Assembly (NCBI GenBank): GCA_903892365.1
Contig: CAITIF010000032.1
Location: 1-9,241 of the forward strand
Reading direction: 5' to 3'
Origin: an uncultured Pirellula sp.
GTDB lineage: Bacteria > Planctomycetota > Planctomycetia > Pirellulales > Pirellulaceae
DNA: 9,241 nt
Positions 5,989 through 9,241 of this stretch are shown one piece after another (within the stretch, counting starts at the first letter, position 1; every line of letters starts with the position of its first letter). Under the pieces are notes generated by a model. The model was given only the letters and a program-made list of their open reading frames with translations, ran no database searches and was not told the DNA's origin. Both the position numbers and the translations under genes were made by a program.

Positions 5989-8046
5989 ATGCCCCAGAAA
6001 TCTCGCTTTTCAACTTCCCAAACAGCCTACCGGGCCATTGGGGGCGTCTCTAGGCTCGCACTATTTGCCATCGCTTCGCTGGGATACCAATCTTCGTCGA
6101 CAATCTACGCTTCGGAAACGGAACTGCCACCAGACGCAGCCAACGCAGCCGCGGAAACTTCTGGAACAGTGCCGATAGGCAGCCAGATTGCAGATGTCCG
6201 GTTAACGGATTCCCTTGGCAAGGAATATTCCATCTCCGATTTTCAATCCAAGCATGCTGTCGTCTTCGCCTTCCTCGGTACACAATGCCCGCTCGCGAAA
6301 CTCTACTCGGCAAAGCTAGTGGAACTGGAACGAAAGTATCGCGACCAGAACGTTGCTTTTGTTGCCGTCAATTCTAACGTGCAAGATAGCCTCGCGGAAA
6401 TGAACGCTCATGCTCGCAAGTATGGAATCGAATTTCCGTTTCTTAAGGATCCCTCGCAAACACTTGCCGATGGTACCGGTGCAACTCGGACCCCCGAAGT
6501 GTGTGTGGTCGATAATCAATTGAGAATTCGCTACCGCGGACGGATTGATGACCAGTACGGGATTGGATACACCAAGGACCAACCAACCAAAACAGAACTG
6601 GTTGACGCGTTGGATGCGATATTGAGCAACCGCGACATCGGATCGACCGCTGTCTCAGCGCCCGGTTGCCTGATCGGACGCGGACCTCGCGAACCCAACA
6701 AGCATGGATCGGGTCTTGAAGTTACGTATGCCGGGCAAATAAGTCGTATCCTGCAAGCTCGATGCATTTCCTGCCACCACGAGGGGGAGATTGGGCCGAT
6801 GGACTTGAACAAGTACGAAGACGCGGCTGCTTGGGCTGATATGATCGCAGAAGTCGTGAGCGATCGTCGTATGCCTCCGTGGCACGCTAGTCCCGAACAC
6901 GGGACCTTTGAAAACGACCGCCGCATGCCTCAAGAAGAGATCGAAGCAATCCAGTCATGGGTGAAAGCCGGCGCACCTCGCGGGGATGCGAGCCAGGAAC
7001 CCGAACCTCTAAAATTTGTCGCCGGCTGGCAACTTCCCCGCGAACCTGACTTGGTCATCGCAATGCGCGACACACCATTCGATGTTCCCGCACGGGGAGA
7101 CGTCAAATACCAATACTTTGTAGCAGACCCCAACCTCAACCAAGATACCTGGGTCAATGGAATGGAGATCGTCGCTGGAAATCCATCCGTCGTGCACCAT
7201 ATTCTGGTATTCGTTCGGGATAAAGGCAGCAATAAAAAATCACTCAATGCAGAACGAGGGTTTCTTGCGGGCTACGTACCAGGGACTCGCGTTCAAATGA
7301 TGCCTGAAGGACTTGCAAAACGTATTCCTGCAAACAGCGAACTTATCTTTCAAATCCATTACACCCCCAATGGAACCGCCCAAACCGACCTAAGCAAAAT
7401 TGGATTCTGGGTCGTCGATGCCAAAAATGTCACGCACGAAGTTCAGACGACAAGCTCAGTTCAACCGGAACTGAAGATTCCTCCCAAAGAGGCGAACTAC
7501 AAAACGACCGCCATGCAGCCTGAAGAACTACCTGAATGCGAACTGCTTTCCATGAGCCCTCACATGCACGTCCGAGGAAAGTCTTTTCGCTACAGCGCTA
7601 TCTATCCCGACGGAAAAAAGGAGATCCTCGTCGATGTTCCCCAGTACGACTTTAACTGGCAAACAGAGTATCGATTGAAGGAGAAAATGAAGCTACCAGC
7701 TGGAACTCGAATTTTTTGTGAAGCTAGCTTCGACAATTCAGCCGGCAACTTGAACAATCCAGACCCCAATGCCTGGGTCTACTGGGGTGACCAAACCTAC
7801 GAAGAAATGATGATCGGATACTTCCACATCTCGGTCCCCGTAGATCCCACAGCTGGTAAGGCTGCCGAACTCAAAAAGGCATCAGGACCAAAGCGTCCAA
7901 CCCCGATCCAGATCTTCACCATGCTCGATACCGATCAGGATGATCGACTTCTCAAAAGCGAAGTTCCAAAGCAACTGATTCCGACGTTCGAAAAGCTCGA
8001 TAAGAATCGCGACGGGATCCTCGAAAAATCGGAAGTGCCCCTCTAG
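5989..8046 (+). CDS. Exported redoxin / c-type cytochrome / copper type II monooxygenase with EF-hands
   Basis: A 685-residue multidomain oxidoreductase, likely outside the cytoplasmic membrane. ATG 5989 gives a signal peptide: basic start, hydrophobic stretch about 20-33, possible cleavage after IYA at 41. A TTG at 5944 is less likely. Domains: thioredoxin/AhpC-like (about 55-215) with GTQCPLAK (Cys100), TPEVC (Cys172) and GCLIGR (Cys227); cytochrome c (about 245-345) with haem motif CISCH at 259-263 and RRMPPWH, where Met295 may be the distal ligand; copper type II monooxygenase fold (about 350-615), related to peptidylglycine hydroxylating and dopamine beta-monooxygenases, with HH at 403-404 and His457 for one copper, and HMH at 525-527 plus Met607 in EEMMIGYF for the other; two C-terminal EF-hands with Asp647/649/651-Glu658 and Asp671-Asn673-Asp675-Glu682. 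All expected metal ligands are present, so an active enzyme is likely. The substrate is unknown. The haem may pass electrons to copper (inference). The next gene starts 3 bases after the stop. Confidence 0.94.
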   Translation: MPQKSRFSTSQTAYRAIGGVSRLALFAIASLGYQSSSTIYASETELPPDAANAAAETSGTVPIGSQIADVRLTDSLGKEYSISDFQSKHAVVFAFLGTQCPLAKLYSAKLVELERKYRDQNVAFVAVNSNVQDSLAEMNAHARKYGIEFPFLKDPSQTLADGTGATRTPEVCVVDNQLRIRYRGRIDDQYGIGYTKDQPTKTELVDALDAILSNRDIGSTAVSAPGCLIGRGPREPNKHGSGLEVTYAGQISRILQARCISCHHEGEIGPMDLNKYEDAAAWADMIAEVVSDRRMPPWHASPEHGTFENDRRMPQEEIEAIQSWVKAGAPRGDASQEPEPLKFVAGWQLPREPDLVIAMRDTPFDVPARGDVKYQYFVADPNLNQDTWVNGMEIVAGNPSVVHHILVFVRDKGSNKKSLNAERGFLAGYVPGTRVQMMPEGLAKRIPANSELIFQIHYTPNGTAQTDLSKIGFWVVDAKNVTHEVQTTSSVQPELKIPPKEANYKTTAMQPEELPECELLSMSPHMHVRGKSFRYSAIYPDGKKEILVDVPQYDFNWQTEYRLKEKMKLPAGTRIFCEASFDNSAGNLNNPDPNAWVYWGDQTYEEMMIGYFHISVPVDPTAGKAAELKKASGPKRPTPIQIFTMLDTDQDDRLLKSEVPKQLIPTFEKLDKNRDGILEKSEVPL

Positions 8047-8049
8047 CGA

Positions 8050-9241
8050 ATGCGAGACATTGAACCAATCATCCGCGCCATCGCTGACGCGGGTGGAATC
8101 GCGTATCGGGTGGGTGGATGCGTCCGCGACCAAATACTCGGCATTTCGAATAAAGACCTCGATATCGAGGTCTATCATCTGGAAGCGAGCACCCTCGCGA
8201 AACTGCTATCGCGATTCGGTCATGTCAACGAAGTCGGAGTTTCGTTCGGCGTTATTAAGCTCAGCATGCCTCATTCGGGAGAAGTGGACTTCACACTTCC
8301 TCGGCGGGAAAGCAAAGTCGGCCGAGGGCATCGCGGCTTTCAAGTCGAACTCGATCACTCCATGACAGTCCACGAGGCAGCCCTCCGCCGCGATTTTACA
8401 ATCAATTCAATCTACCAGAACGCACACAATCTGGAATTGATTGACCCCCATGGCGGCATCGGCGACCTGAAGGCGAAAAGACTCAAGGCTACCAGCGAAC
8501 ACTTTGTGGAAGATCCGTTGCGAGTTCTCCGAGGGATGCAGTTTGCCGCTCGTTTCGATGCGACCTTAACCCAAGATACTGTGGTAATGTGTCGCACTCT
8601 TTTGCCAGAGTATCCGACTCTCGCGAAAGAGCGGATTTGGACGGAGTGGTTCAAGTGGGCCACCAAAGGGGCCGTTCCAAGCAAAGGGTTGGTCGCACTC
8701 CACGATTGCGGTTGGCTGTCTTGCTACCCCGAAATCGCGAGTCTTCAAGGTGTTCCGCAAGATCCACAATGGCACCCTGAAGGGGATGTTTGGATTCACA
8801 CCTTGCATGTGTGCGATGCTGCCGCAAAAGTTGCCGACCGTGAACAGCTCGATGATTTCGAACGAAGCGTCCTTTTGTTCGCTGCACTGTGCCATGATAT
8901 TGGAAAACCCTGCTGCACTGCTTTTGAGAATGGGCGATGGAGATCCCCCGGGCATGCTCAAGAAGGTGTGCCCTTGGCCAGCTCATTCTTGAACCGGATA
9001 GGATGCCCTACCGCAATTTCAGAAGTGGTGCTCCCGTTGGTTGCTGAGCATATGGTGCATTTTGAAGCACCCGTTTCCATGCGTACCGCTCGACGGTTGT
9101 CCGTACGTTTAGGCAAGGCTTCACTGGTCCAACTTGGACGATTGGTCGAATCCGATCTCAGCGGACGTCCACCTTTGCCTCAACAACAATCCGAAGCGAT
9201 GCAGCAACTGCTGGATCTGGCCCTGGATATGAAAATCGAAC
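8050..9241 (+). CDS. cca: CCA-adding tRNA nucleotidyltransferase with HD domain, C-terminus beyond window edge
   Basis: A cytoplasmic enzyme that would add or repair the 3'-CCA of tRNAs using CTP and ATP. ATG 8050 gives 397 codons open to the right edge; the family is usually about 440-480 residues. Seen: the nucleotidyltransferase signature VGGCVRD (21-27); catalytic acidic pair Asp36/Asp38 in KDLDIEVY; PRRESK and GHRGF; RRDFTINSI (113-121); an EDPLRVLRG segment typical of the RNA-binding neck; then an HD phosphohydrolase domain with His250/His253, HD at 282-283, His302 and His334. HD domains of bacterial CCA enzymes can have phosphatase or phosphodiesterase activity. Poly(A) polymerase or a partial (A- or CC-adding) enzyme shares these motifs and cannot be excluded by eye. 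It starts 3 bases after the copper-monooxygenase stop, so it is probably co-transcribed and perhaps translationally coupled. GGAAG at 8031-8035, inside the upstream gene, is the only candidate ribosome binding site. Confidence 0.92.
   Translation, partial: MRDIEPIIRAIADAGGIAYRVGGCVRDQILGISNKDLDIEVYHLEASTLAKLLSRFGHVNEVGVSFGVIKLSMPHSGEVDFTLPRRESKVGRGHRGFQVELDHSMTVHEAALRRDFTINSIYQNAHNLELIDPHGGIGDLKAKRLKATSEHFVEDPLRVLRGMQFAARFDATLTQDTVVMCRTLLPEYPTLAKERIWTEWFKWATKGAVPSKGLVALHDCGWLSCYPEIASLQGVPQDPQWHPEGDVWIHTLHVCDAAAKVADREQLDDFERSVLLFAALCHDIGKPCCTAFENGRWRSPGHAQEGVPLASSFLNRIGCPTAISEVVLPLVAEHMVHFEAPVSMRTARRLSVRLGKASLVQLGRLVESDLSGRPPLPQQQSEAMQQLLDLALDMKIE
8154..8173. repeat. Perfect 20-bp palindrome inside the CCA-enzyme gene
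   Basis: The half-site AGACCTCGAT is followed at once by its exact reverse complement. It lies over the codons for the catalytic KDLDIEVY segment, about 105 bases into the gene. It could arise from codon choice alone, since Asp-Leu-Asp-Ile-Glu-Val can be written as a palindrome. A binding site or RNA hairpin is possible but unsupported. Confidence 0.5.

Noticed and set aside
8412..8986. Minus-strand open frames of 90-131 codons inside the CCA gene
   Set aside because: Antisense shadows of a gene with clear catalytic motifs; no own motifs or start signals.
1..9241. Mobile elements, CRISPR arrays, tRNA or rRNA genes, defence systems
   Set aside because: No transposase or integrase motifs, no spaced identical repeats of CRISPR length, no tRNA T-loop sequence in the gaps, and all four genes belong to recognisable metabolic or sensory families.

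Overview
The window carries four protein-coding genes and no RNA gene, insertion sequence, CRISPR array or tRNA that I could find. It reads as bacterial chromosome of moderate GC. The best guess for the host is a planctomycete (Pirellulaceae-like). The main reason is the third gene: an exported chimera of a thioredoxin-like domain with a GTQCPLAK/GCLIGR signature, a c-type haem domain with RRMPPWH, and a copper type II monooxygenase, a combination I associate with that phylum. The absence of clear Shine-Dalgarno sequences fits too. This assignment is inference, not proof.

Layout. Positions 1-2422, minus strand: a P2-like cation-transporting P-type ATPase whose last residues lie beyond the left edge. 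Positions 2423-2991: a 569-base divergent intergenic region with no convincing gene. It holds a cluster of dyads (2631-2733) and three GTGCAA words spaced exactly 10 bases apart (2861-2886). Positions 2992-5814, plus strand: a bacteriophytochrome hybrid histidine kinase, PAS-GAF-PHY-HisKA-HATPase-REC. Positions 5989-8046, plus strand: the exported redoxin / cytochrome c / copper monooxygenase / EF-hand protein. Positions 8050-9241 and on past the right edge, plus strand: an HD-domain CCA-adding tRNA nucleotidyltransferase, starting 3 bases after the preceding stop.

How they may work together. The ATPase and the phytochrome are divergent and share one control region, so common regulation is possible but not shown. 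The phytochrome looks able to sense red/far-red light through biliverdin (Cys32 is kept). However, no haem oxygenase, HPt protein or output regulator lies in the window, so its pathway is not visible here. The copper protein and the CCA enzyme are probably co-transcribed, although their jobs (extracytoplasmic oxidation and tRNA 3'-end maturation) have no obvious link.

Most worth a second look: the phytochrome's chromophore pocket, where a usual His is Cys and a usual Tyr is Met; the 10-base-phased repeats upstream of it; and the copper enzyme, which has all six expected copper ligands plus a haem on the same chain. I see no clearly new defence, mobile or RNA-based system.
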